From contig CBDCLS010000006.1 of assembly GCA_965218775.1 (NCBI GenBank), forward strand, positions 1,178,001 to 1,242,000: 64,000 bases of DNA, in the 5' to 3' direction. Every line of letters begins with the position of its first letter. Within the stretch, counting starts at the first letter, position 1. The translations under genes and the position numbers were made by a program. A model generated the notes under the pieces. It saw nothing but the letters and a program-made list of their open reading frames with translations. It was not told where the DNA came from and did not search any database. The DNA is from CAUZIZ01 sp965218775 (GTDB taxonomy: Bacteria; Acidobacteriota; UBA6911; RPQK01; JAJDTT01). Shown piece by piece: positions 17,807 through 27,326 of this stretch.

Positions 17807-17971
17807 CTAGGAAGACCGCCTGGTGCCGTCTAGCGTCTCCTTGCAGGCCAGGCAAAAGCTGGCTTTATCTCGCTGTTCCATGACCAGGGGAACCACAAAA
17901 GGATGGTTGGTTGTGCGTTCCAGGATGTACTCCTCGAAGCGCTCTCTGAAGGGGCCGTATTCGCGGACCAT
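17807..17971 (-). other. Short ORF of the FRERFEEYILERTT family (54 residues)
   Basis: The sequence reads MVREYGPFRERFEEYILERT then TNHPFVVPLVMEQ and ASFCLACKETLD. It has a direct homologue at about 59305-59592 (YGPFRERFEEYILERTANHP, FRLACKETVQ) that is longer at the C-terminus. No function is recognised. The association with integrase and hsdM debris suggests a mobile-element cargo family. Confidence 0.5.
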
Positions 17972-18212
17972 GAGGTGATTTTCTAAGGGATGAGGAAGTG
18001 AGGCTCCACCCAGGGATCGGGGTATCCGACTGAGGGGTTGTTTCGCCCATCCTTCGAGTTGGGCTCGGTACGCACCTGTTGCCTTCCCATATTCTGACCC
18101 CGCCGCAGCCAGACCACACCGGCTCGAAAAGCGATTTCCTATTGACTCGCCAGGATCCAGACGCCCCAGGATGTCCATGATGGCAGCCAGACTGTTGATT
18201 TGACAACGCCAA

Positions 18213-20456
18213 CTACGGAAGTGGACGATCGGAGGCGAATCGACTCAGCACGTTTTCGGTGACGCGCGAGACATTGTTCTCGTAGCCGTTGTAGGGAAGG
18301 CCCCCGCACCAGGCGATAGACCCGACCGAGAAGACGGCTCCGCCTCGGGGGGTCTCGAAATAGACCATATCTGCCCGGATCCTCGGGCTCTCACTGCCGA
18401 ACATGGGCCCGCTCAAGCTGAAGAGATCTTCCAGAGCGCACTGAAATCCATCCGAGTGACCGAAGGATGAGGCCAGCAACAGAGTATGAGCAGGTGTGCC
18501 GAGGGCCAGATCGAAGCGGTCGATCTCAAACCCGGCCGCTCCCTGTTCCTGGACCAAGGAAGCAAAGTCCCCGATGAGCTCGTCTGAGCCAATGCCCTCG
18601 AAGATGAAGGCCGCTCTGGGGTCGAAGCTGCCTGGCTGACGTCGGTAGGGACGGCCGGGTCCCGTCCCCAGGGATGTGAAGCCGACCCCGACCAGTTTCT
18701 GCGCCTGTCGGTTCCGGAAACGCCAGAGACCGCCCATTTCGCCGGTGGTGCTGTGGTGATACTGCCCCGGTTCGGACTCGCAACTCCTCATGCCTCCCCA
18801 GCGCCTGACCTCGATCGCATGGGGACGCTCCGGGTCGACCGACGTCACCCAGTAGAAGCCGTTTCCTCCCAGATACATGAAGCGACCGCCCTCTACCAGA
18901 TACCCTTCCAGTCCCTCGATCATCCGGCCAGTCCAATACTCGGGGTGGGAACCGGTGAGGACTACCCTGTAGGGGGACAGCAGGCCCAGGCCTTCCTGAT
19001 GAAGATCCTCGTCTGTGATCACATCGTACCGATAGGATTTTGCCTCCAGCCAACCCACCAGATGGAGATCCAAGCTGAGGTGATGGGGAGAGCCGGCAGC
19101 TGCGGAGAGAGGGGGCATGCGGTAGCCCGGCCTCAGGTTGAGGATCGGCCGCAGCCGGGAGGAATAGGAGACGCAGCTGCCGTCACTGTGCAAGTCGTAG
19201 AGACTGTGCAGTTGCTGGCTGACGATGAATTGATCTTCCGGCCGGGACGAGCCAGGCTCCAGGCCTCTGTTCTCCAACCGGTCGGGATTGTTGAACTGCT
19301 GGTTGGCATAGGCGAGATAGGTCAGAGTAGGCATCAGGACGGCGATATCGGATGAGGCCGTCCCCTTTGGGGGCCTGACGAAGAAGGGCACGTAGTCCTC
19401 CGCATCTGAGGAGGAGAGTCGTGCAGCGTAGACACCACTGGCCAGATCCGGTGGCACACTCAACTCGAAATCGACTTCCCACGCTGCATCCTCCAGATCG
19501 TCGTCGTGGAAGTGGATAGCACCGTACTCAGCGGGAGCCGCTCTGAAATCCACTTCATCTCCGGTCCAGTTGTGACCGGTGACGGCCCTGAGCGGCATGT
19601 TCACGGTCCGACCATGCATCCCATTGGGAGAGACGTCGCTGACCTTTTCCCCCGACAGGTCGAGAGAGAGGTCCCATGCGGCAAGCAACCCCTGTCCCAG
19701 ATCCCCGGCGGCGGTGCCATCTCTGAGGAGCTCGACTTCACTAGGACCGAGGGCACGTCCGAAGAGGCAGGGGCGGTCGATCTTGCCATTGAAGTGACCG
19801 TCAACGTGACCCGGCGCGGCTTCGGTCTCTTTGCAGTAGCCGGCCATCAGCAACGGGAGCTGGCTTGCCACAACATCGTGCTGCTCGAGAGCGGCCTCGA
19901 TCACCGCTCCCGAAGTATCCAGCGGCCACGGGGCCTGGGGCTCCTGGTAGAGCCGCGCCTTCCCGGTCCTGGCATTGTATGAGCCCGCCACGAAGTACCA
20001 CTGTGACGCCCTCATCGCCTGACCTGCCCGGATCCGATCGACCCGACCCGGCCCGCTTCCCATCCACAGCTCCAGACCCTGTTCCGGATTGACAAAAAGC
20101 CCGTAGCCGACCTGGGCGGATTCGGACCATTGGGTCAGAATCCCCTGGACTCTCTTGTGGGGTGTCATAGGGAGAATCCAAGCCTGGAGAGTGAATCCCT
20201 CTGAATAGTCCAGTGCTGCGGCTTCGGGCACAACAACAAACGAGCCGCGATGAAGCTCCTGCGTTCGTCCCTCGTATCGTCCGCTGACAGGGGTTTCCAC
20301 GGGCTCATACTCCACGCCGGAGCCCATGGGGTTGGGATCGCCGTGAATCAGGCGCACGATCTCCGCCTCGTAGGTGGGCAACTTGCTGCTCACCATGAAC
20401 CGGATCCTCTGACGCGGCCGGACGCTGAAGCGATCGCTGTAGCCCACTATCTTCAT
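18213..20456 (-). CDS. N,N-dimethylformamidase-like large subunit with internal LamG domain
   Basis: The start at 20456 (MKIVGYSDRFSVRPRQRIRF) is preferred over the longer frame because DMFase large subunits begin this way; it gives 747 residues, close to the family. Order: N-terminal beta domain (AEIVRLIHGDPNP), LamG-like domain (about 75-290, GFTLQAWILPM, WYFVAGSYNARTGKARLY), then the glutamine-amidotransferase-like C-terminal domain. In Paracoccus DMFase a mononuclear iron is held by two Tyr and one Glu. Here Tyr380 (TLTYLAYANQ), Tyr420 (LYDLHSDGS) and Glu506 (TGSHPEYW) have nearly the same spacing and are the likely ligands. No small-subunit gene is adjacent. Likely an amidohydrolase acting on an N-alkyl formamide or related amide; the exact substrate is unknown. 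Confidence 0.85.
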   Translation of the reverse strand: MKIVGYSDRFSVRPRQRIRFMVSSKLPTYEAEIVRLIHGDPNPMGSGVEYEPVETPVSGRYEGRTQELHRGSFVVVPEAAALDYSEGFTLQAWILPMTPHKRVQGILTQWSESAQVGYGLFVNPEQGLELWMGSGPGRVDRIRAGQAMRASQWYFVAGSYNARTGKARLYQEPQAPWPLDTSGAVIEAALEQHDVVASQLPLLMAGYCKETEAAPGHVDGHFNGKIDRPCLFGRALGPSEVELLRDGTAAGDLGQGLLAAWDLSLDLSGEKVSDVSPNGMHGRTVNMPLRAVTGHNWTGDEVDFRAAPAEYGAIHFHDDDLEDAAWEVDFELSVPPDLASGVYAARLSSSDAEDYVPFFVRPPKGTASSDIAVLMPTLTYLAYANQQFNNPDRLENRGLEPGSSRPEDQFIVSQQLHSLYDLHSDGSCVSYSSRLRPILNLRPGYRMPPLSAAAGSPHHLSLDLHLVGWLEAKSYRYDVITDEDLHQEGLGLLSPYRVVLTGSHPEYWTGRMIEGLEGYLVEGGRFMYLGGNGFYWVTSVDPERPHAIEVRRWGGMRSCESEPGQYHHSTTGEMGGLWRFRNRQAQKLVGVGFTSLGTGPGRPYRRQPGSFDPRAAFIFEGIGSDELIGDFASLVQEQGAAGFEIDRFDLALGTPAHTLLLASSFGHSDGFQCALEDLFSLSGPMFGSESPRIRADMVYFETPRGGAVFSVGSIAWCGGLPYNGYENNVSRVTENVLSRFASDRPLP

Positions 20457-20755
20457 GCTGGTGTGTCCCTGAGAGTTGGGCTTACGGTTCGACCTAGACC
20501 TTGGGATCTCGATCGTTGAAAACTCGAGCAGGCGAGCATCGAGTGCGCACTCCCAACGAAAAGCGTGCGTGCCTAACCCCGTCTGATACACCGCTCGTTG
20601 GGTTGGGACGCCGTTCTTTCGCAGAGAGGGTACCACAAAGGGCAGCTGCGCCCGGTGTCTTGAAAAGGGATCATCTCTACACTTAGGGACTGGGATTTGA
20701 CCGCGGGGGAGGGGTCTGTCAGTCTATTTCCGGGCCGCCCCTCCCAGGAAAACAG

Positions 20756-22534
20756 ATGAACAGACGGCTGGTAATCATCATGGGGCTCGCGATCACCTCA
20801 ATCGGGGGTTGCTCGCAATCCCGGGTGGAACGTGAAGCGGAGGAAAATGTTGCCGCCCAGTCCAGTCCTATGGAAGCCTCAGGACGGCCCAACATTTTCA
20901 TGATCCTTTCCGACGATACTCCCAAACGGGACTTTGGTGTCTACGGCAACCCGGTCGTGAGGACGCCCAGAATCGATGGGCTTGCCTCGCAAGGGATGCG
21001 TTTCAACAATATGTTCGCCGCCTCCCCAACGTGTGCTCCCAGCCGTGCCTCCCTTTACACGGGACTCGACCCCATCCGTAACGGCGCGCACCCCAACCAC
21101 AGCTCCGTGAAACCGGGGACCAGAAGCCTGCCCCACTACCTCTCAGCACTTGGGTATCGGGCGATACTCCTCGGCAAGAGCCACATCACGCCATGGGAAA
21201 GCTTTCCATTTGAATACTACCCCGACAAGGGAAACCGACTTGGTCCCGGCGGGGACCTCGAGCGCATCCTGGCAGATCCCGGCGACAAGCCATTCTGTAT
21301 CATCCTGGCCAAATTCACTGCCCACGTCCCCTGGCCTCACAACAACCATGATTACCGTTCGGAGGAGGTGGATATCCCGCCCCATCTCGTGGACACCCCG
21401 GAGACCCGGCAGATGCGGGCCCGCTACTACTCCAAGATCACCGACATGGACGAAGCCGTAGGCAGGGTCCTCGATCTGCTCAAGGCCCGAAAACTCGAAG
21501 ACAACACCTTGACCATCTTCGCCACCGATCACGGTACCGATTGGCCCAACGAGAAGTGGAACCTGAACGATGGGGGACTCAACGTTCCTTTCATCGCCCG
21601 CTGGCCGGGAAAGATCAAGTCCGGAACGGTCAGCGATGCGTTGGTCAGCCTCGTGGACATCGTACCCACCTTTATCGATATCGCCGGAGGAGATGTGTCC
21701 CGTGTCGTCTCGGAGTCTGGCGGAGAGGAACTAGACGGCGAAAGTTTTCTCCCAGTCCTCCTGGGCCAGAAAACCGAGCACCATTCCGAGGTGTACGGCA
21801 ATTTTACCTGGGGTGTGATGCACGCCTATCCGATGCGCTCGGTCCGCACGAAGACCCACAGATACATCTGGAATATCGATTCGCATTTCCGTTACTCCTG
21901 GCCTCCCGATACGGGCTGGTGGGGGGAAAGCCGTCCACCCGGCGCCCTGACGCGCTGGTCACGCGAGGCCTGGCCGATGTGGCAGTCCTGGCTGGAGAGA
22001 GCGGAGACCGATCCAGTCACAGCAGCCAGATTGCAGGCCATCCAATACAGACCGTCCGAGGAACTGTACGACATCCGGACCGATCCGTATGAGCTGAAGA
22101 ACCTTGCTGAAGAGCCGGATCAGAAGGAGCTATTGCTTTCCTTGCGACGTAAGCTGCGGGCGTGGATGCAGCAGCAAGGGGATACCGGTGACTCTGCCTA
22201 TCACAAGGAAGCCGATCGGGAGAAGAGATTCCTGGACGAGTTCTATGGCCGTCAGGCTATTGTCAATGCGAGAGTGTACTCCGATTCAAAAGAGGCTCCG
22301 ACCGTCGAATTGACCTGTCCGATCTGGCGCGCAGAGATTCACTATACGCTCGATGGCACCGAACCGACCCGGAGCTCGAGACTGTACGACGGACCCTTCG
22401 CGCTGCGCCTGCCCGGAACCCTGAGGGCAAAGGGCTTCTTCGACGGCGGTGAAACCCCGTTGAGAGCCGTTGAATTGTCCGAGGTCGATTTCCGGTTCCA
22501 CTATCAGTATCACTACAAGCCACGCTCCTGGTGA
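20756..22534 (+). CDS. Sulfatase lipoprotein (formylglycine type) with C-terminal chitobiase-like domain
   Basis: A 592-residue protein with a lipobox ending ITSIGGC (Cys19). The alkaline-phosphatase-like sulfatase core shows MILSDDTP (Asp53, Asp54, metal), PTCAPSRAS (Cys93 in C-x-P-S-R, the formylglycine site), LLGKSH and FATDHGTDW (metal and sulfate binding). After about residue 500 a separate beta domain (AEIHYTLDGTEPT, YDGPFALRLPGTLRAKGFFD) fits the chitobiase/beta-hexosaminidase C-terminal fold. Maturation needs a formylglycine-generating enzyme or anSME, not seen here. It faces away from the DMFase-like gene across a 300-bp divergent spacer. Probable hydrolysis of sulfated glycans at the cell surface; sulfamidase-like specificity is possible but unproved. 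Confidence 0.9.
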   Translation: MNRRLVIIMGLAITSIGGCSQSRVEREAEENVAAQSSPMEASGRPNIFMILSDDTPKRDFGVYGNPVVRTPRIDGLASQGMRFNNMFAASPTCAPSRASLYTGLDPIRNGAHPNHSSVKPGTRSLPHYLSALGYRAILLGKSHITPWESFPFEYYPDKGNRLGPGGDLERILADPGDKPFCIILAKFTAHVPWPHNNHDYRSEEVDIPPHLVDTPETRQMRARYYSKITDMDEAVGRVLDLLKARKLEDNTLTIFATDHGTDWPNEKWNLNDGGLNVPFIARWPGKIKSGTVSDALVSLVDIVPTFIDIAGGDVSRVVSESGGEELDGESFLPVLLGQKTEHHSEVYGNFTWGVMHAYPMRSVRTKTHRYIWNIDSHFRYSWPPDTGWWGESRPPGALTRWSREAWPMWQSWLERAETDPVTAARLQAIQYRPSEELYDIRTDPYELKNLAEEPDQKELLLSLRRKLRAWMQQQGDTGDSAYHKEADREKRFLDEFYGRQAIVNARVYSDSKEAPTVELTCPIWRAEIHYTLDGTEPTRSSRLYDGPFALRLPGTLRAKGFFDGGETPLRAVELSEVDFRFHYQYHYKPRSW

Positions 22535-22576
22535 GGCAGCGAGCGAGTCATGTTCCCGCGTTTCCCGGCTGGATCG

Positions 22577-22770
22577 CCACCTGATCAAGAATGGGAAGGT
22601 TTCACTTGCCCTCGCCTTTGCCCTGGCCTTCAAACTTGCCTTCGCCTGTGCCTTTGCCTTCCCTCTTCATCTGTCGTGTTGCGCCAGGGTTGAGGCACGG
22701 GCAGAGGTAAGGACAAAGGCAAAGGCACGTGGAAGGGCCAGGGCAAGGGAAAGGTCACCGCAAGGTCGGG
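22577..22770. repeat. Imperfect hexamer-rich foldback repeat, copy 1
   Basis: A pyrimidine-rich arm (repeated GCCTTTGCC and GCCCTGGCCTTC-like units) is followed by a purine-rich arm (AAGGCAAAGGCACG, GGGCCAGGGCAAGGG), so the strand can fold on itself. About 155 bp (22577-22733) reappear almost unchanged but inverted at 41690-41845. It lies between convergent sulfatase and amidohydrolase genes. Confidence 0.7.
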
Positions 22771-22799
22771 TTGGTCCCGGCCCATTCCGGGCTGAGCTG

Positions 22800-23858
22800 T
22801 CAGCCGGCGATCTGGTACACCCTCATGGCCGTTCCGCCCCGAATCTGGTCGATGTCGGCGGCGCTCATATAGGGGCACCGGTTTTTGATGTAGTCGAACT
22901 GGTACCGGTACTGCTCCACGGTGGGGAGCTCGATGTAGGTGAACTCGGTCCCCCACATCAGCTTCTCGGGACCGAACGTGTCGTAGAAGGCCCGGATGAC
23001 CTGGTCGTCCGGACCATAGCGGTTGGGCTTGTTCCGGAGTCCGTCCAGTCCGGTGAGGAGTTCCATGACGACGTCGTGGTTCCGGACCAGTTCCACCACC
23101 TCCTCCGGAATGCGGACGCTGCCATCGTCCAGCAGACAGCTGGGAGGGTCGATTCCGTGGATGATGACCACCTTCAGGTCGGGAAAGCGCCTCATCACGT
23201 TGAGGAAGCCGGGACCCAGGACCTTGAAGTTCTCGGGGTAGCACGTGATGCAGACGGGCACTCCCAGGGATTGGAGCAGCTCCCACTGGGGATCGTAGCG
23301 GGGATGGTCGAAGTGGTAGAAGGGGTCGGGCGTGCCCCAGTCCTTGGGATCAAACCCCATTTTGACACGCTCCTCCGGGAGCCATGTATCGTAGAACAAA
23401 CCCCTGAATCCCCAGTCCTCGATGTGGGTCTGGATAAGCTTGAGACCCTCCTCGCCCGGCAGCAGCCTCTCGTCGATCTTGGTGATGGCGACGAACCGGT
23501 CGGGGTGCCCCTTCATCACCCGGCGGTGGTAGCCATGGAGGTAGTAGGCGCACTGGAGGACCTGCATGTCGACTCCCACCGCGTCCATCAGGTAGAGGTT
23601 GTCTCGATGGGACATCCCGTACTTGTAGCCCTTCTTGTAGGTCTCCGGTCCCTGAATGTCCTGGATCTCCACCTGGCTGATGTGGCCGTGTGCGTCGATG
23701 TTCAGGGTCTTCGCGTTTTTTCTTCCCTGTCTGGCACCGAACTCGGCTTGCGCTTGAGAGCCGGCCAGGCGGGCGGTAGCCACGGTCCCCAGACCACGCA
23801 GGGAGCGCCCGAGGAAGCGACGACGGTTGTGGGGGCTGGGCTCCTGGAAATCACTCAT
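22800..23858 (-). CDS. Tat-exported amidohydrolase_2 family metal hydrolase
   Basis: The ATG at 23858 is chosen for the ribosome site GAGGAGTGGG and because MSDFQEPSPHNRRRFLGRSL then forms a proper Tat signal; this gives 352 residues. TLNIDAHGHI carries the metal-binding His57-x-His59. Further family features are VPVCITCYPENF, LKVVIIHGIDPP (His) and KLMWGTEFTYIELP (an aspartate in most relatives, Glu here). Such TIM-barrel enzymes decarboxylate or hydrolyse small ring or lactone compounds; the substrate is unknown. It is convergent with the sulfatase. Confidence 0.82.
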   Translation of the reverse strand: MSDFQEPSPHNRRRFLGRSLRGLGTVATARLAGSQAQAEFGARQGRKNAKTLNIDAHGHISQVEIQDIQGPETYKKGYKYGMSHRDNLYLMDAVGVDMQVLQCAYYLHGYHRRVMKGHPDRFVAITKIDERLLPGEEGLKLIQTHIEDWGFRGLFYDTWLPEERVKMGFDPKDWGTPDPFYHFDHPRYDPQWELLQSLGVPVCITCYPENFKVLGPGFLNVMRRFPDLKVVIIHGIDPPSCLLDDGSVRIPEEVVELVRNHDVVMELLTGLDGLRNKPNRYGPDDQVIRAFYDTFGPEKLMWGTEFTYIELPTVEQYRYQFDYIKNRCPYMSAADIDQIRGGTAMRVYQIAG

Positions 23859-24038
23859 TGACCCACTCCTCGAGACAGAAGAATCGCGTCCCATTCCTTG
23901 GCAACGCCGTATCGAATGATCACGACCTTGCCCCAAAAGCCGAGTTCAGTCAAGCTCTAGCCGTGGACCGGGACGACAACCCCACTCCCGCTACTTCCGC
24001 AACTCTCGATCGCCTGGTCGAAGCGTTCGAGCGCATCC

Positions 24039-24191
24039 TCAAGCGTCGTGGCTACCCCCTTCGTCAGTGACGATGGTGAGCATGTTGTTGGTGGCCCAAT
24101 GCTCGGGTCCTGGGTGGGGATGTCCCTCGTAGTCTCGGATCTCGTTGGAGCGATAACCGAATGTGTCCACCTTCACATCGACGACCTTCAT
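24039..24191 (-). pseudogene. Enolase-superfamily (mandelate racemase-like) N-terminal fragment
   Basis: The frame MKVVDVKVDTFGYRSNEIRD then GPEHWATNNMLTIVTDEG matches the beginning of mandelate racemase/L-rhamnonate dehydratase-type proteins. It ends after about 46 residues; the barrel domain is missing. The following DNA (23960-24038) holds an unrelated short frame. Confidence 0.6.
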
Positions 24192-24265
24192 AGAGCCTCC
24201 AGAAGAAATGTAGCCGTCCAGAGAAGGGATGGCAACGGCAAATCGGCAGGCTATAATGGTCCGGG

Positions 24266-25249
24266 ATGTCACCTGTCACCCAGATCCTTTCAGTGCTCCT
24301 CGTGACCTTCTTCGTCGTCTCCCCATTGGACGGGGGCAACCCGCGTCTCCTCTCCGTGGAGAGGATCTGGGACCGAGCAGACCATAGCGCCTTCACAGAC
24401 CTCATCCGGCACCGGGGGGAGTGGTTCTGCGTATTTCGGGAGGGGAAGCAACACGGCCATGGTGACACCGGTCGGATCCGGATACTGAGGTCCCGAGACG
24501 CCCAGACCTGGGAGTCGGTAGTGCTTCTGGAAGAGGACGGGGTGGATCTCCGGGACCCCAAGCTCTCCACTCGGCCCGACGGGCAGCTCATGCTTCTGGC
24601 GGGAGGGAGCGTCTATGGGGAAGAGGGCTTCCTGACGCGCAGGCCCCGCGTCAGCTTTTCCCCCGATGGCCGGAGCTGGTCCGCCCTGCAGTCCGTGCTG
24701 GCCGAGGAGCACTGGCTCTGGCGGGCCACGTGGTTCCAGGGCACCGCCTACAGCGTCTCCAAGATGGGGGATGGCAAGGACACTCGGCGGGTGATCCTCT
24801 ACTCCACCAAGGACGGTATCCACTGGGACTGGGTCACCGTGTTCAAGAACATCCCGGCTTGGCCCAATGAGACGACTCTTCGTTTCATGCCGGATGGCGA
24901 GATGGTGGCTCTGCTGAGACGAAACAAGACGGGATGGATCGGGACAAGCCGTCCCCCCTACAAGGACTGGACCTGGCACGAGACGGGCCACCGTCTGGGA
25001 GGCCCCAACTTCATCCGGCTTCCCAACGGGGAGCTCTGGGCAGGAAGTCGAAGCTACGGTGATGAGCACACGACAGTCCTGGCTCGGATGACGCGGACGA
25101 CCTACGAACCCGTCCTGACTCTGCCCAGTGGCGGCGACACCAGCTACCCGGGTCTGGTCTGGCACCAGGGCTTGCTCTGGATGAGCTACTACTCCTCCCA
25201 CGAAGGGAAGTCCAGCATCTATCTGGCCCGGATTCAGTTCGAGCCTTGA
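24266..25249 (+). CDS. Secreted sialidase-like (BNR) propeller protein
   Basis: A 327-residue protein with a signal peptide (VLLVTFFVVSPLDG). It has three Asp-box-like strands, ILRSRDAQTWESV, VSFSPDGRSWSAL and LYSTKDGIHWDWV, and a first blade SAFTDLIRHRGEWFCVFREG typical of exo-alpha-sialidase-like annotations. The conserved Arg in FREG and a late Arg-Tyr region (GSRSYGDEHTT) could be active-site residues, unproved. It is distinct from the three-copy sialidase-like family at 31.9, 39.3 and 54.3 kb. Confidence 0.7.
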   Translation: MSPVTQILSVLLVTFFVVSPLDGGNPRLLSVERIWDRADHSAFTDLIRHRGEWFCVFREGKQHGHGDTGRIRILRSRDAQTWESVVLLEEDGVDLRDPKLSTRPDGQLMLLAGGSVYGEEGFLTRRPRVSFSPDGRSWSALQSVLAEEHWLWRATWFQGTAYSVSKMGDGKDTRRVILYSTKDGIHWDWVTVFKNIPAWPNETTLRFMPDGEMVALLRRNKTGWIGTSRPPYKDWTWHETGHRLGGPNFIRLPNGELWAGSRSYGDEHTTVLARMTRTTYEPVLTLPSGGDTSYPGLVWHQGLLWMSYYSSHEGKSSIYLARIQFEP

Positions 25250-25690
25250 CTCCCCAGGGGAGTAGACCCGGAGCGAGTGAGGAGGCTGGTCAGGGTCTCG
25301 GGGACAACCCGGAACTCGTGGGATCCTGGGATCGCCACGGGCCGACTCACCACGAAACAGCCGTCGGAGGGCCGTTTCGCCCCCAGCACGAACTCGGTTC
25401 TCTCATTTCAGCCCCTTTTCGGTCATTTCATCCCTTTTCCTAGGACTCCATCTAAAAGGAAACTCCTATCTTCCCCACACGCTCGGTCTGAGGGTCGCCG
25501 GCCACGTCCGGGCAACGAGCTGGACCCAGGCGGCCCGACTCTGGTCCTGATGGAGAGCCTCTACTTCGGTGACGACCCGAAGGTGCTCGAACGGCTCGAG
25601 CCTCAGCGGGCTCCGCCCTTGGTCGTCTCGCTATGGGGTCCGGATTGGCGGCAGCGAAACCCGTTCGTCTTCACCAACCCCGTAGGAGTC
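25250..25690. other. Intergenic stretch, possible gene debris
   Basis: A plus-strand frame around 25530-25740 (TLVLMESLYFGDD, PPLVVSLWGPDWR) reads like protein but has no start and no family I recognise. It is cut by the left edge of the duplicated dipeptidase segment at about 25691. Confidence 0.35.
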
Positions 25691-27174
25691 GCCCTGAAAC
25701 TCCAGAAGTGGATCGCGGGGGGCCTGAGCCAGGGTGTACGCTCCTGTGCGAAAGGTGCTAGATTGCAGCCGACCCGTCCAGGAACGGCAAAAGGAGGCTG
25801 ATGGGCTGAGAAACCGAGGTCTCGACCTGCCACCTTGAGATGGGAGAAAGGGAAAATCTATATGGAGGGAAGGCCTTCGACTCCGGTGAAGACCAGGACG
25901 ACCGTGTTCACAGGCCTGGTCCTGTTGGTTCTCGTGAGCTGCACCGCCCGGGACTCGACAGATCCAGTGGAGCAGGATCCGGTGACCCGTATCCTGAAAG
26001 AGGTCACCGTCGTCGACCCGGCCGTCACCACCCGTTTCTTTCGCTTCGAGGTGGAACCGGAGCGGCCCTTCGATCCGGGAAGGCTGGTGGAAGCCGGTCT
26101 GGATGTGGCCGGCCATGGGGTGGGAAGCCTGGTGGAGGTCTACCAGGTTCAGAACTTCCACACCTACCTCTACACCCAGCCTCCACGTGGTGAAACGGTC
26201 TTTCGTGGAGTTTTCCAGGGTGCGGCGTCCCTCCGGCGTTTTCTCTGGGAGCTCGACGCCCTCCACCGTGCCGTCGAGGAGCATCAGGAAGATCTGGAGA
26301 TCGCCCTGACTGCCGACGACGTCGGGCGGATACGAGAAGCAGGAAAGCTGGCCTTGATCGTGGGTCTGGACACCGGAGAGGGGATCGAGGAGCTGAGCAC
26401 CCTCAGGATCTTCCACCGTCTGGGCGTGCGAAAGCTGGAGCTGGTCCACGCCTTTCCCACGGCCTGGGCCGACGCCTGCTCCGGGTCGCTGGACGATGAT
26501 GAACCCGGCCTCGAACCCTTCGGGGAGGAGGTTGTGCGGGAATGCAACCGTCTCGGGATCATCGTTGATGTCTCACATGCCTCGGACGATACCTTCTGGG
26601 ATGCCATCCGGGCCACCAGCAAGCCGATCATCGCCTCTCACTCCGGCGCTCGCTCCGTGGCTGACGCCGTTCGCAATCTGACCGACGATCAGCTCAAGGC
26701 CCTGGCCGAGAATGGCGGAATGATCGGGGTGGGAGCGTACGATAACTACGACCCGGCCATCCTGGAGCCGGTCGCGAAGACCGGGCACTACGAGCACTAT
26801 TTCAGGGTGCAGAGCTACCTCACCGAGCGCTATACGGACCCATACGAATTGGCGGTTGCTCTGCGGGACCCGGCAAAGATTCGGCAGGCCCGGGAGGAGC
26901 TGGGGCTGCCGCTCAAGGCAGAACCTCAGATCTCACGGGACGCGACGCTTGCCCGAACCCTGGACCACATCGACTACATCGTGAACCTGATCGGTATCGA
27001 TCACGTGGGCATCGGAACGGACATCGACATGCTCCGAGAAGACTACATCGAGATCTGGCGCTACCTGACCCAGGGACTACTGGACCGGGGCTATAGCCGA
27101 GAGGACATGGAGAAGATCCTGGGGGGAAACTTCCTGCGGGTTTTCAGGGCCAATAGTCCTTCCGAATGAATCAT
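25691..27174 (+). repeat. Segmental duplication containing M19 dipeptidase, copy A
   Basis: About 1.5 kb is repeated in opposite orientation at about 51276-52778. Identity starts upstream at GCCCTGAAACTCCAGAAGTG (25691) and ends 5 bp past the dipeptidase stop codon's first base. It therefore includes the promoter and ribosome-binding region. Confidence 0.85.
25862..27169 (+). CDS. Membrane dipeptidase (M19) family lipoprotein, copy A
   Basis: The ATG at 25862, 9 bp after AAAGGGA, gives a lipoprotein signal TGLVLLVLVSC with Cys27. M19 features are LIVGLDTGEGIEEL, LELVHAFPTAWADAC, GIIVDVSHASDDTFW, PIIASHSGARSVAD (second His) and HVGIGTDID (Asp). The usual N-terminal metal pair in a DGHND-type motif is not visible (TVVDPAVTTRFFRF stands there), and the bridging Glu is replaced by Asp in GLDTG. 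Catalysis may therefore be altered or need another ligand set. It is almost identical to copy B except in a block near residues 290-365. Predicted role: periplasmic dipeptide or related amide hydrolysis, uncertain. Confidence 0.8.
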   Translation: MEGRPSTPVKTRTTVFTGLVLLVLVSCTARDSTDPVEQDPVTRILKEVTVVDPAVTTRFFRFEVEPERPFDPGRLVEAGLDVAGHGVGSLVEVYQVQNFHTYLYTQPPRGETVFRGVFQGAASLRRFLWELDALHRAVEEHQEDLEIALTADDVGRIREAGKLALIVGLDTGEGIEELSTLRIFHRLGVRKLELVHAFPTAWADACSGSLDDDEPGLEPFGEEVVRECNRLGIIVDVSHASDDTFWDAIRATSKPIIASHSGARSVADAVRNLTDDQLKALAENGGMIGVGAYDNYDPAILEPVAKTGHYEHYFRVQSYLTERYTDPYELAVALRDPAKIRQAREELGLPLKAEPQISRDATLARTLDHIDYIVNLIGIDHVGIGTDIDMLREDYIEIWRYLTQGLLDRGYSREDMEKILGGNFLRVFRANSPSE

Positions 27175-27326
27175 TCTTTGCTCGAACAGCGCCCACCCTG
27201 ATCCGCACGACAGCGATCGAAGCATTCAATCGCAAACCGTGTCCCAGTGACGCGTCTTCGTATTCGTCGCTCAAGCTGGCTGATTTAATTGGTGCGAAAG
27301 GGGAGATTCTTGGCTCTTGAAGCGAG

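Noticed and set aside
20457..20636. 60-codon N-terminal extension of the DMFase-like protein
   Set aside because: DMFase large subunits begin at the sequence found at 20456; the extension has no family similarity or export signal.
22577..22770. Possible CRISPR or tandem repeat array
   Set aside because: Units are 6-12 bp, irregular and self-complementary; there are no uniform repeats with unique spacers and no cas genes.
22470..23861. 463-codon plus-strand frame over the amidohydrolase
   Set aside because: Antisense shadow of the Tat amidohydrolase plus low-complexity repeat; no recognisable domain.
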